A stretch of 64,000 nt of DNA from Agromyces subbeticus DSM 16689. GTDB lineage: Bacteria; Actinomycetota; Actinomycetes; Actinomycetales; Microbacteriaceae. Location of the stretch: positions 1-64,000 of the forward strand of contig NZ_ATXG01000001.1 in NCBI RefSeq assembly GCF_000421565.1, in the 5' to 3' direction. The translations under genes were made by a program, and so were the position numbers. The notes beneath the pieces were generated by a model. That model was not told where the DNA came from. It made no database searches and saw only the letters and a list, made by a program, of their open reading frames with translations. The stretch's first letter is position 1. The number at the start of each line of letters is the position of its first letter. Shown one piece after another: positions 35,273 to 42,859 of this stretch.

Positions 35273-35278
35273 ACCTGC

Positions 35279-35284
35279 ATGGTA
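35279..35284 (-). promoter_or_regulatory. -10 box TACCAT of leaderless tetR
   Basis: TACCAT, 6 nt, ATG 35272. Confidence 0.5.
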
Positions 35285-35304
35285 CGGAAGTGTGGTTGCG
35301 AATG

Positions 35305-35327
35305 AAAACCGAGCGATGTATGGTTTT
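35305..35327. promoter_or_regulatory. TetR operator candidate
   Basis: AAAACC (35305-35310) and GGTTTT (35322-35327) around an 11-bp spacer, between tetR and the MFS gene; related to 18448-18473. Confidence 0.55.
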
Positions 35328-35366
35328 GCCACCCGCCTCACCGTTGAGGCCCCGAAAGGACCACAC

Positions 35367-36647
35367 ATGACAATGGCGTCTGCCCCCGCGTCCACCGTCG
35401 AACCCGACGGAATCGATGAACCACGACCGCTCGTGCACGGCACGGTCAAGCGACTGCTCGGCTGGATCATTCCGGCGAACCTCTCGATCTACATCCTCTG
35501 GGGCGCGATCCCCACGGTGCTGCTGCCGCTCCAGATCGCGGGCATCGACCCGGCGAACAAGGTCGCCAACCTCACGATCATCACGACGATCGCCGCGTTC
35601 GCCGCGATGCTCGCGCAGCCCCTCGCGGGCATGATCTCCGACCGCACCCGCTCGAGGTTCGGGCGCCGCGCGCCGTGGATGGTCGCGGGCGTGCTCATCG
35701 GCGGTCTCGCCCTCGTGGGCATGGCGCTCGCGAACGGGCTCGTGCAGATCGCCATCGCCTGGATCATCGTGCAGATCGCCTACAACTTCGCTCAGGGCCC
35801 GCTGAGCGCGATCCTGCCCGACCGCGTGCCGCGTGCCGCTCGCGGCACCTTCGCGGCGCTCGCCGGCATGGGCGCCATGCTCGGTGCGCTCGGTGGCCAG
35901 ATCGCGGGTTCCATGCTGCGATCGAGCATTCCGACCGCCTACCTGCTGCTCGCCGGGCTCGCCCTCATCGTCATCGTGCTCTTCGTCGTCTTCAACCCCG
36001 ACCACTCGAGCCGCGAGCAGCAGAACCCGCCGTTCTCGATGCGGGCCTTCCTCTCGACGTTCTGGGTGAACCCCGTCAGGCACCCCGACTTCTTCTGGGC
36101 CTTCACCGGGAGGCTGTTGCTCTACACCGGCTACTTCGCCGTCACCGGGTTCCAGCTCTACATCCTCGCCGACTATATCGGCCTCGGTGAGGAGGGCGCC
36201 GCGGCCGCCATCCCGATCTTCGGCCTGCTCAGCCTCGTCGGCATGATCGCCGCGATGCTCGTCGGCGGCCCGCTCTCCGACAAGCTCGGCCGTCGCAAGG
36301 TCTTCGTCTTCGCGTCGTCGGTCATCGTCGGCGTCGCGTTCCTCGTGCCGCTCGTCATGCCCACATACACGGGCTGGCTCATCTTCACCGTGATCGCGGG
36401 CATCGGCTTCGGCATGTTCCAGTCGGTCGACCAGGCTCTCATGAGCGAGGTGCTGCCCTCGAAGGACTCGTACGCGAAGGACCTCGGCGTCGTCAACATC
36501 GCGGCCACGCTGCCGCAGACCCTCGCGCCGGCCATCGGCGGTGCGATCGTGCTCGCCTTCGGCGGGTACGCCGCCCTGTTCCCGGTCGGCATCGTGCTCG
36601 CCATTCTCGGCGCCTTCGCCGTCTGGCCGATCAAGGCGGTGAAGTGA
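35367..36647 (+). CDS. GPH-type MFS transporter (paralogue)
   Basis: 426 residues, twelve helices, SDRTRSRFGRRAPWM and LSDKLGRRKVF as in the other MFS of this cluster. GAAAGGA precedes ATG 35367. Heads a three-gene operon (MFS, PAP2, GH3) linked by start-stop overlaps, so its substrate is probably the glucoside cleaved by the GH3 enzyme. Confidence 0.9.
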   Translation: MTMASAPASTVEPDGIDEPRPLVHGTVKRLLGWIIPANLSIYILWGAIPTVLLPLQIAGIDPANKVANLTIITTIAAFAAMLAQPLAGMISDRTRSRFGRRAPWMVAGVLIGGLALVGMALANGLVQIAIAWIIVQIAYNFAQGPLSAILPDRVPRAARGTFAALAGMGAMLGALGGQIAGSMLRSSIPTAYLLLAGLALIVIVLFVVFNPDHSSREQQNPPFSMRAFLSTFWVNPVRHPDFFWAFTGRLLLYTGYFAVTGFQLYILADYIGLGEEGAAAAIPIFGLLSLVGMIAAMLVGGPLSDKLGRRKVFVFASSVIVGVAFLVPLVMPTYTGWLIFTVIAGIGFGMFQSVDQALMSEVLPSKDSYAKDLGVVNIAATLPQTLAPAIGGAIVLAFGGYAALFPVGIVLAILGAFAVWPIKAVK

Positions 36648-37438
36648 TGGCGGATGCCGCCGCGGCATCCGCCCCGCCGAGCGCTCGCCCGACCGTGGCC
36701 GGCGGGCCAGGGACATCCGCTGCACCGACGCGTCACCGGCCCCGCGGCCTGCTGATCGCCGGAGTCGCGGGCCTCGCCCTCTTCGTGCTCTTCGCGTTCG
36801 CAGTCGTGGCCGACGTCGAGCATCCTCTGACCCAGCCCCTCGACGACGCCTGGCGGTCGGCCTTCGGCAGCGGGCCCGGCGTCGGGCAGGCGAGCTGGGC
36901 GGTGCCGATGTTCTTTCAGTACCTCGGCGAGCTGCCGGGGGCGGTGCTGACGATCCTGCTCATCCCGGCGTGGCTCTTCATCGTCGGGCGCTGGCGCTCG
37001 GCGCTCTTCTTCCTGAGCGCCGAGTTCGGCGGCAGTCTCGTCGTCTCGCAGCTCACGAAGAACCTCGTCGACCGGCCACGGCCCGCCGAAGATCTCGCGA
37101 ACGGCCTCTTCGGCCCGCTCTTCTCGGTCGACCACGGCTCGTTCCCGTCGGGGCACGCCGTGAGCGCCGGCATCCTGCTCGTCGCCGTGGCGGCCCTGCT
37201 GCCGGCGGCGAAGCGCAACGTCTGGTGGAGCGTCGGCGGCGCCATCGCCGTCGGCATGATCTGGCAGCGCACCCTCATCAACGCGCACTGGTTCTCGGAC
37301 GCCGTCTTCGGCATCGTCGGCGGCGCGTCAGCCACCCTCGTGCTGTGGTGGGCGTTCGCGCCGCTGCTGCGCGCGGACTACGGAAAGCCCCTCTTCCGGC
37401 GGAGGATCACATCACCGGCACACGAAGGAGCATCATGA
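36647..37438 (+). CDS. PAP2-family membrane phosphatase
   Basis: About 263 residues, six membrane helices. All three lipid-phosphatase motifs are present: KNLVDRPRP (K-X6-RP), SFPSGHAV (PSGH) and RTLINAHWFSD (R-X5-H-X3-D). Members dephosphorylate undecaprenyl pyrophosphate or other lipid phosphates. ATG 36647 shares a base with the MFS stop; GTG 36644 is an alternative. Its first codons (MADAAAASAPP) are encoded by a perfect 12-bp GGATGCC inverted repeat (36649-36673) that could fold over the start. Why a lipid phosphatase sits inside a glycoside operon is unclear. Confidence 0.9.
   Translation: MADAAAASAPPSARPTVAGGPGTSAAPTRHRPRGLLIAGVAGLALFVLFAFAVVADVEHPLTQPLDDAWRSAFGSGPGVGQASWAVPMFFQYLGELPGAVLTILLIPAWLFIVGRWRSALFFLSAEFGGSLVVSQLTKNLVDRPRPAEDLANGLFGPLFSVDHGSFPSGHAVSAGILLVAVAALLPAAKRNVWWSVGGAIAVGMIWQRTLINAHWFSDAVFGIVGGASATLVLWWAFAPLLRADYGKPLFRRRITSPAHEGAS
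36649..36673 (+). repeat. GGATGCC inverted repeat at the PAP2 start
   Basis: GGCGGATGCCGC / GCGGCATCCGCC, perfect 12-bp arms with one base between, covering codons 1-9. Confidence 0.6.
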
Positions 37439-39756
37439 CCGACACCCTGAACCCGACGGATGCGGCGGCATCCGTCCTCGATCGCCCCGCGGCGGAGATC
37501 GTGGCCGACCTCACCCTCGAAGAGAAGGCCTCGCTCACGAGCGGCGCCGACTTCTGGACCACGAAGCCCGTCGAGCGCGTCGGACTGCCCGCGATCATGC
37601 TGACCGACGGCCCGCACGGCGTACGCAAGCAGCGCGAAGACAGCGACCACCTCGGCCTCGCCGACAGCGTGCCGGCTACGTGCTTCCCGCCTGCCGTCGC
37701 GCTCGGCTCCTCGTTCGACCCCGGCCTGCTCGAGCGCGTCGGCATCGCGCTCGGCGAGGAGTCGCAGGCCGAGGGCGTCGCGGTTCTGCTCGGCCCGGGC
37801 ATCAACATCAAGCGCTCGCCGCTGTGCGGCCGCAACTTCGAGTACCTCTCGGAAGACCCGATCGTGTCGGGGGTGCTCGGCTCGGCGCTCGTGCGCGGCC
37901 TGCAGTCGCAGGGCGTCGGCGCGTCGCTCAAGCACTTCGCCGCCAACAACCAGGAGTCCGACCGCATGCGCGTGTCGGCCGACATCGATCCGCGGCCGCT
38001 GCGCGAGATCTACCTCCGCGGCTTCCAGCGCGTGGTCGAGAGCGAGCAGCCGTGGACGGTCATGTGCTCGTACAACCGGCTGAACGGCGTCTACACCTCG
38101 GAAGACCCGTGGCTGCTGAACTCCGTGCTGCGTGACGAGTGGGGCTTCGACGGACTCGTCGTCTCCGACTGGGGCGCGGTGAACGACCGGGTCACGGGCG
38201 TGGCCGCCGGCCTCGACCTCGAGATGCCCGCCTCGCAGGGCCGCACCGACGCCGAGCTCGTCGCCGCCGTGCGCAATGGATCGCTCGACGAGTCGGTGCT
38301 CGACACCGCGGCTCGCCGCGCCGTCGAGCTCGTGCAGAAGGCGGTCGCGGGTCAGCGCCCTTCGACGGGCTCAGGGAACGAGGGGGGCTACGACGTCGAC
38401 GCCCACCACGCGCTCGCCCGCGAGGCGGCAGGTGCATCGATCGTGCTGCTGAAGAACGAGGGTGCCGTGCTGCCACTCGCGCGTGACGCATCCGTCGCCG
38501 TGATCGGCGAACTCGCACGCACGCCGCGCTACCAGGGCGCCGGCTCCTCGCTCATCAACCCGACCCGGCTCGACTCCGCGCTCGACGAGATCCGCGTGCT
38601 CGCCGGCGCCGCCGGCGCCGAGGTTCCCTTCGCGGCCGGCTACGGCGACGACGGCGAAGGCTCCGACGAGCTCACCGCCGAGGCGGTGGCCGCGGCATCC
38701 GATGCCGACACCGTGCTGCTCTTCCTCGGCGTGCCCGCAGCGCAGGAGTCGGAGGGCTTCGACCGCGACGACCTCGAGCTGCCGGCGGCCCAACTCGCGC
38801 TCGCCGAGGCCATCGTCGCCGCGAACCCGCGAACGGTCGTCGTTCTCTCGAACGGCGGCGTCGTGCGCCTCTCGACGCTCGCCGAGCAGGTGCCCGCGAT
38901 CGTCGAGGGCTGGCTGCTCGGCCAAGCCGGCGGCGGCGCGGTCGCCGAGGTGCTCTACGGCGTCGTGAACCCGTCGGGCCGGCTCGCCGAGACGATTCCC
39001 GTTCGGCTCGCCGACAGCCCCGCCTACCTCGACTTCCCGGGCGAGCACGGTCACGTGCGATACGGCGAGGGCCTCTTCGTGGGCTACCGCTGGTACGACG
39101 CCCGCGAGCTCGAGGTGTCGTTCCCGTTCGGGCACGGCCTCTCGTACACGAGCTTCGAGTACGCGGATGCCTCGGTGGTCGCGGCGGCCGACGGCGTCAC
39201 CGTTCGCATCACCGTGACGAACACGGGCGGCCGCGACGGTGCCGAGGTCGTGCAGGTGTACACGTCGCTGCCGGGATCCACCGTCACCCGCGCGCCGCGT
39301 GAGCTCAAGGGCTTCGCGAAGGTCGTGCTCGCCGCGGGGGAGTCGCGCGAGGTCGAGGTGCACGTGCGTCGCGAAGACCTCGCGTACTGGGACACGCGGG
39401 TCGACCGCTGGCTCGTCGAGGGCGGCACCTACATCGTCGAGATCGGGGCGTCGAGCCGCGACATCCGTCAGACCGTCTCGGTGGCCGTCGACGGCGACGC
39501 GGCGGGCATTCCGCTCACGATGGAGTCCTCGATCGGCGAGATCCTCGCGCACCCGGTTGCCGGGCCGATCGTGCAGCAGGCGTTCGCCGGCGGCGACGGT
39601 GCCGACGGGAGCACGGCCGGCGCGCTCATGGCCGATCCGTCGATGTTCAAGATGATGGCGTCATTCCCGATCGGGCGGCTCGCATCGTTCCCCGGCATGC
39701 CGGTGGGGCGCGAGCAGGTCGAGCAGCTGCTCGCGGTGGCGAACGCCCAGGCGTAG
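37435..39756 (+). CDS. GH3 beta-glucosidase
   Basis: 773 residues: GH3 N-terminal barrel with nucleophile Asp245 in VVSDWGAV and the KHFAANNQE motif, GH3 C-terminal domain (about 320-560) and fibronectin III-like domain (about 580-690). No signal peptide: a cytoplasmic enzyme that cleaves imported beta-glucosides. Related actinobacterial GH3 enzymes act on plant glycosides including saponins; the substrate here is not shown. GAAGGAG and ATGA overlap fix the start. Oddity: residues about 308-315 (RPSTGSGN) at the boundary between the two catalytic domains derive from an inserted dispersed repeat (38356-38381). Confidence 0.94.
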   Translation: MTDTLNPTDAAASVLDRPAAEIVADLTLEEKASLTSGADFWTTKPVERVGLPAIMLTDGPHGVRKQREDSDHLGLADSVPATCFPPAVALGSSFDPGLLERVGIALGEESQAEGVAVLLGPGINIKRSPLCGRNFEYLSEDPIVSGVLGSALVRGLQSQGVGASLKHFAANNQESDRMRVSADIDPRPLREIYLRGFQRVVESEQPWTVMCSYNRLNGVYTSEDPWLLNSVLRDEWGFDGLVVSDWGAVNDRVTGVAAGLDLEMPASQGRTDAELVAAVRNGSLDESVLDTAARRAVELVQKAVAGQRPSTGSGNEGGYDVDAHHALAREAAGASIVLLKNEGAVLPLARDASVAVIGELARTPRYQGAGSSLINPTRLDSALDEIRVLAGAAGAEVPFAAGYGDDGEGSDELTAEAVAAASDADTVLLFLGVPAAQESEGFDRDDLELPAAQLALAEAIVAANPRTVVVLSNGGVVRLSTLAEQVPAIVEGWLLGQAGGGAVAEVLYGVVNPSGRLAETIPVRLADSPAYLDFPGEHGHVRYGEGLFVGYRWYDARELEVSFPFGHGLSYTSFEYADASVVAAADGVTVRITVTNTGGRDGAEVVQVYTSLPGSTVTRAPRELKGFAKVVLAAGESREVEVHVRREDLAYWDTRVDRWLVEGGTYIVEIGASSRDIRQTVSVAVDGDAAGIPLTMESSIGEILAHPVAGPIVQQAFAGGDGADGSTAGALMADPSMFKMMASFPIGRLASFPGMPVGREQVEQLLAVANAQA
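38356..38381. repeat. Dispersed CCCTTCGAC..GGCTCAGGG repeat in GH3 gene
   Basis: CCCTTCGACGGGCTCAGGG with short flanks: the recognisable core of a small palindromic repeat common in intergenic regions of many high-GC genomes, here in frame within the GH3 coding region. Confidence 0.65.
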
Positions 39757-39775
39757 CCGACGCGGTCCACGAACG

Positions 39776-39812
39776 GCGGATGCCTCGAGCCACTGCGGCT
39801 CGGGGCATCCGC
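39776..39812. terminator. Bidirectional GGATGCC hairpin terminator
   Basis: Arms of 16 bp (GCGGATGCCTCGAGCC / GGCTCGGGGCATCCGC, one mismatch) and a 5-nt loop between the convergent GH3 and tetR genes. Confidence 0.65.
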
Positions 39813-39841
39813 TGTGTTCGTGGTGCCGGTTGTGTGCGCGA

Positions 39842-40414
39842 TCAGCTCGCCGGCAGCAGGCGCTCGACGAGTGCGTCGACGATCTCGTCGGTCGGCGTGC
39901 CGGGGTCGATCGGCGACGTGAGCCGGTCGAAGAGCAGGCCGTCGATCGCGTAGTGGAAGAGTGCGATGTCGCGCCGTCCACCGGGCAGGCCGGCGGCCTC
40001 GTTGAAGGCGACGTCGGCGTCGAACGCGGTGCGCTGCCACGCGGTGAGCACTTCGGCGATCTCGGGCCGGCGGGCGCCCTCGAGCCGCAGCTCGAAGAGG
40101 GCGAGCGCCACCTCGGAGTTCTGGCTGAGGCGGCGCACGATGTCGCGCAGGTACTCGGCGAAAAGCTCGCGGCTCGGCGGCGAATCGGCGTGCTGCGCGA
40201 GGTCGCCCGGTGTCGGGGCGAGGCGCTCGCCGATGCGCGTGACGAGTCCGGCGATGAGTGCGTCGCGGCTGCGGAAGTAGTTCGAGGTCGTGCCGGCCGG
40301 CACCCCGGCCGCCGTGTCGACCGCGCGGTGCGTGAGACCGCGCGCTCCGTCGCGGGCGAGCACCTGCAACCCGGCGTCGGCGATCGCGGCTCGTCGTTCG
40401 TCGTTTCGCGCCAT
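39842..40414 (-). CDS. TetR-family regulator
   Basis: 190 residues; HTH DAGLQVLARDGARGLTHRAVDTAAGVPAGTTSNYFRSRDALI, and a ligand domain with LALFELRLEGARRPEI. The PAGTTSNYFRSRDAL recognition region is typical of the small TetR group that sits beside oxidoreductases. Leaderless start. Divergent from a DHFR-like gene that it probably represses, over a TGTAGT/ACTACA palindrome. Confidence 0.9.
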   Translation of the reverse strand: MARNDERRAAIADAGLQVLARDGARGLTHRAVDTAAGVPAGTTSNYFRSRDALIAGLVTRIGERLAPTPGDLAQHADSPPSRELFAEYLRDIVRRLSQNSEVALALFELRLEGARRPEIAEVLTAWQRTAFDADVAFNEAAGLPGGRRDIALFHYAIDGLLFDRLTSPIDPGTPTDEIVDALVERLLPAS

Positions 40415-40420
40415 GCGTCC

Positions 40421-40426
40421 AGAGTA
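40421..40426 (-). promoter_or_regulatory. -10 box TACTCT of leaderless tetR
   Basis: TACTCT, 6 nt, ATG 40414. Confidence 0.5.
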
Positions 40427-40435
40427 GCGCAAACC

Positions 40436-40466
40436 ACTACGTGTGTTGTAGTCTTCAACCACTACA
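40436..40466. promoter_or_regulatory. TetR operator candidate with three ACTAC units
   Basis: AACCACTAC occurs at about 40432-40440 and 40457-40465 in direct order, and TGTAGT (40447-40452) forms a palindrome with ACTACA (40461-40466). Overlaps the expected promoter of the DHFR-like gene. Confidence 0.5.
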
Positions 40467-40472
40467 TTAATC

Positions 40473-41063
40473 GTGGATGGGACCAACTTGCGAGAACTCG
40501 TGTACTACGCCGCCGTCAGCCTCGACGGTTACATCGCCGGCCCTGCCGGTCAATTCGACGCCTTCCTCGCCGAGGGCGACCACATGAACGCCATGCTGGC
40601 GCGGTTCCCCGACGCGGCGCCGACCGTCGCCGCCGAGGCGCTCGGCATCACGCAGCCGGCGTCGAGCTTCGACACAGTGCTCATGGGCTGGAACACCTAC
40701 GCCGTCGGGCTGCCCTACGGCATGACCAGCCCGTATTCTCACCTTCGCCAGATCGTCTTCTCGGGCACCCGCACGGCCGAGGGCGAGGGCGTGACGACGA
40801 CCGCCGAGAACCCGGTCGAGGTCGTGCGCGTGCTGAAGGCCGAGCCGGGTGCCGACATCTGGCTGTGCGGCGGCGGGGCGCTCGCCGCGGCGCTCGTCGA
40901 CGAGATCGATCGGCTCGTGCTGAAGGTCAACCCCGTGCTGCTCGGCGACGGCATACCGCTGTTCGCCCCTGGCGCCTATGAGGCACGCTGGTTCGCGCCG
41001 GTCGCGACCACCGCCTACGACTCGGGCGTCGTCGTCGCCGAGTACCTCCGCCGGCGATCGTGA
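40473..41063 (+). CDS. Dihydrofolate reductase-family (RibD C-terminal type) protein
   Basis: About 196 residues, DHFR/RibD-C fold: LVYYAAVSLDGYIAG at the N-terminus, TVLMGWNTYAVG, and the nucleotide-binding DIWLCGGGALAAALVDEIDRL. Family members reduce pterin or riboflavin precursors or unknown substrates; many are only stress-linked. Start uncertain: GTG 40473 gives the longest form, but TTG 40488 would begin MRELVYYAAVSLDG, which is where most relatives begin. Confidence 0.85.
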   Translation: MDGTNLRELVYYAAVSLDGYIAGPAGQFDAFLAEGDHMNAMLARFPDAAPTVAAEALGITQPASSFDTVLMGWNTYAVGLPYGMTSPYSHLRQIVFSGTRTAEGEGVTTTAENPVEVVRVLKAEPGADIWLCGGGALAAALVDEIDRLVLKVNPVLLGDGIPLFAPGAYEARWFAPVATTAYDSGVVVAEYLRRRS

Positions 41064-41212
41064 GGCCGGGCGCGCACCCGAGCGATCGGGCGGCCGGCCG
41101 CAACCCCGTTGACGTGATCGGTCGACTCTCGTAGACCGGAGATGTCGGTGCTTGCGCGCGCACGCCCCGGCGGATTCCGAAGCGAAGCTTCCGAAGCGAA
41201 CGGAGAGACGAC

Positions 41213-41569
41213 ATGACGGTGAAGCTCAACGAGACGGCGCTGCGTCACGCGCGATCGCTCGTGCGCGACGGCAAGGTCGTGCGCGATGAGCGCGACGCCT
41301 GGAGCGAGCACGCCCCGAGCGCCGACGACGAGAACGCGTTCATCGACGACGAGGGCTGGACCGACTACGGCAAGTGGTACCTCGGCGTCGACGACGATGA
41401 CGACCGCGACACGAAGCAGCGGTACAGCTTTCCGTATGGCGACTTCAAGAAGGTGCATCGCTGCGGCGTCATCTCGCTCGAGAGCCGCGCCGGTCAGTAC
41501 GACCACGACGACATCCGCGACGCGGCCAAGAAGCTGCTCGAGCTGATCGACGACGAGGGGCGATCGTGA
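41213..41569 (+). CDS. Conserved hypothetical acidic protein
   Basis: 118 residues, acidic, with two recognisable blocks: NETALRHARSLVRDGKVVRDERDAW and RYSFPYGDFKKVHRCGVISLESRAGQY. I recall no named function; the YSFPYGDFKKVH block is strikingly ordered for so small a protein and is followed by a helical tail. Stop overlaps the GTG of the next gene by 4 bp. ATG preceded by GGAGAG. Confidence 0.72.
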   Translation: MTVKLNETALRHARSLVRDGKVVRDERDAWSEHAPSADDENAFIDDEGWTDYGKWYLGVDDDDDRDTKQRYSFPYGDFKKVHRCGVISLESRAGQYDHDDIRDAAKKLLELIDDEGRS

Positions 41570-42087
41570 GCCGCGGTGCATCACGCGTCGCTCGCGACCG
41601 CCGGCGGGAAGCCGCCGCGGCCGTCGTCGCCGCCAAGCGGGCCGAAGCCGAGACGCACAAGCTCGCGAAGGTGCTCTCGCGCGACGCCAGAGCTGATCTC
41701 GATCGGGCGACCGCGTCGATCCACGACGAGATCCGGCGGGCCGAGCGGCAGGTTCAGCAGCGGCCGCGGCGCGCGAAGCGACGCGCGAGAAAGGCGGCCG
41801 CACGGCTCGAGCGGATGTCGCTGCGGGTCACGGCATCCGTCGGTGGCGGGCGTGCCGGCGCTGCCGGTCGGCCCGGGGCCACCGGGGCTGAGGCGGCGAA
41901 GGCGCGCGCGAAGACCATCAAGCGCCGGCAGGCGCAGGCCAAGCAGGCGCAGAAGATGGCGAAGTTCGTGGCCGCGCACACGATCGCCGCGGCGATCATC
42001 ACGCCGACCGACCAGGAGCGGCGCGAGCACGAGGCGAAGCAGCGCCGTCGCCGGTCCGTGACGAGCGAGGCCGGGGGCTCGCACTGA
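41566..42087 (+). CDS. Basic Ala/Arg/Lys-rich hypothetical protein
   Basis: 173 residues, strongly basic and helical, with two likely coiled-coil segments (about 8-80 and 110-140) and a glycine-rich break near 90-105. Coupled by GTGA to the acidic protein above, so the two may form a charge-paired complex. Composition resembles nucleic-acid-binding or structural proteins; no domain recognised. Gene status rests on codon use and coupling. Confidence 0.55.
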   Translation: MSRGASRVARDRRREAAAAVVAAKRAEAETHKLAKVLSRDARADLDRATASIHDEIRRAERQVQQRPRRAKRRARKAAARLERMSLRVTASVGGGRAGAAGRPGATGAEAAKARAKTIKRRQAQAKQAQKMAKFVAAHTIAAAIITPTDQERREHEAKQRRRRSVTSEAGGSH

Positions 42088-42142
42088 ACGAGGTGTGTGC
42101 GTGCGTGCCACACTCGAACCGAACGACTCGGGAGGTTCGACC

Positions 42143-42841
42143 ATGCACGCTGCTGCGGCATCCGTTTCCACTCCGCCCACGGCGGCCATCGCCGATGCCG
42201 CACTGCGGCTCGGCATCGAGGCGCGACCCGCTCCGGTGGCGCTGCGCGCCGTCGTGCCCGGCGCTCTCGCGAGCGGGCGGGCGCGCCCGGTGACGCACCT
42301 CGGCAGCGTCGACGTGCTGCTCGAGACGATCGACGACGCGTCGCCGGGCGACGTCATGGTCGTCGACAACGGCGGTCGCCTCGACGAGGCCTGCGTCGGC
42401 GACCTGATGGTGCTCGAGGCCGAACGCGCCGGCCTCGCGGCGCTCGTCGTCTGGGGGCTGCACCGCGACTCGGCGCAGCTGCTCGAGATCGGCCTGCCCG
42501 TCTTCAGCCTCGGCGCCTGCCCCTACGGCCCCCGTCGAGTGCCGCCCGCCGGGCGGCGCATGCCGAGCGCCGTGCTCGACGGGGTGCCGGTCACCGAGGC
42601 CGATCACGTGTTCGCCGACGACGACGGTGTGCTCGTCGTTCCGGCCGATCGAGTCGGCGAACTCGTCGAGCTCGCCCGCGCCATCCAGGTCACCGAGACG
42701 GCGCAGGCCGAGCGGATGCGTGGTGGTGCGAGCCTGCGCGAGCAGCTCGACTTCACCGGCTATCGTGCGCGCCAGGCATCCGACCCCGAACTCACCCTGC
42801 GGCGCTACCTGCAGGAGCGCGGCGGCGCCATCGAGGTGTGA
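42143..42841 (+). CDS. RraA-like family protein
   Basis: 232 residues of the RraA/HMG-CHA aldolase-like family: PGDVMVVDNGGRLDEACVGDLMVLEAERAGLAALVVWG, then HRDSAQL with the conserved Arg-Asp pair, then GLPVFSLGACPYGP. Enzymatic members are class-II pyruvate aldolases; others lack activity. The usual GEL acid is replaced by GDL here. GGGAGG precedes ATG 42143. No pathway neighbours, so role open. Confidence 0.82.
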   Translation: MHAAAASVSTPPTAAIADAALRLGIEARPAPVALRAVVPGALASGRARPVTHLGSVDVLLETIDDASPGDVMVVDNGGRLDEACVGDLMVLEAERAGLAALVVWGLHRDSAQLLEIGLPVFSLGACPYGPRRVPPAGRRMPSAVLDGVPVTEADHVFADDDGVLVVPADRVGELVELARAIQVTETAQAERMRGGASLREQLDFTGYRARQASDPELTLRRYLQERGGAIEV

Positions 42842-42859
42842 CGCGAGGCCCCTTCGCCG

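Noticed and set aside
36970..37434. Upstream extension of the GH3 frame into the PAP2 gene
   Set aside because: PAP2 has complete catalytic motifs in its own frame and GAAGGAG precedes ATG 37435.
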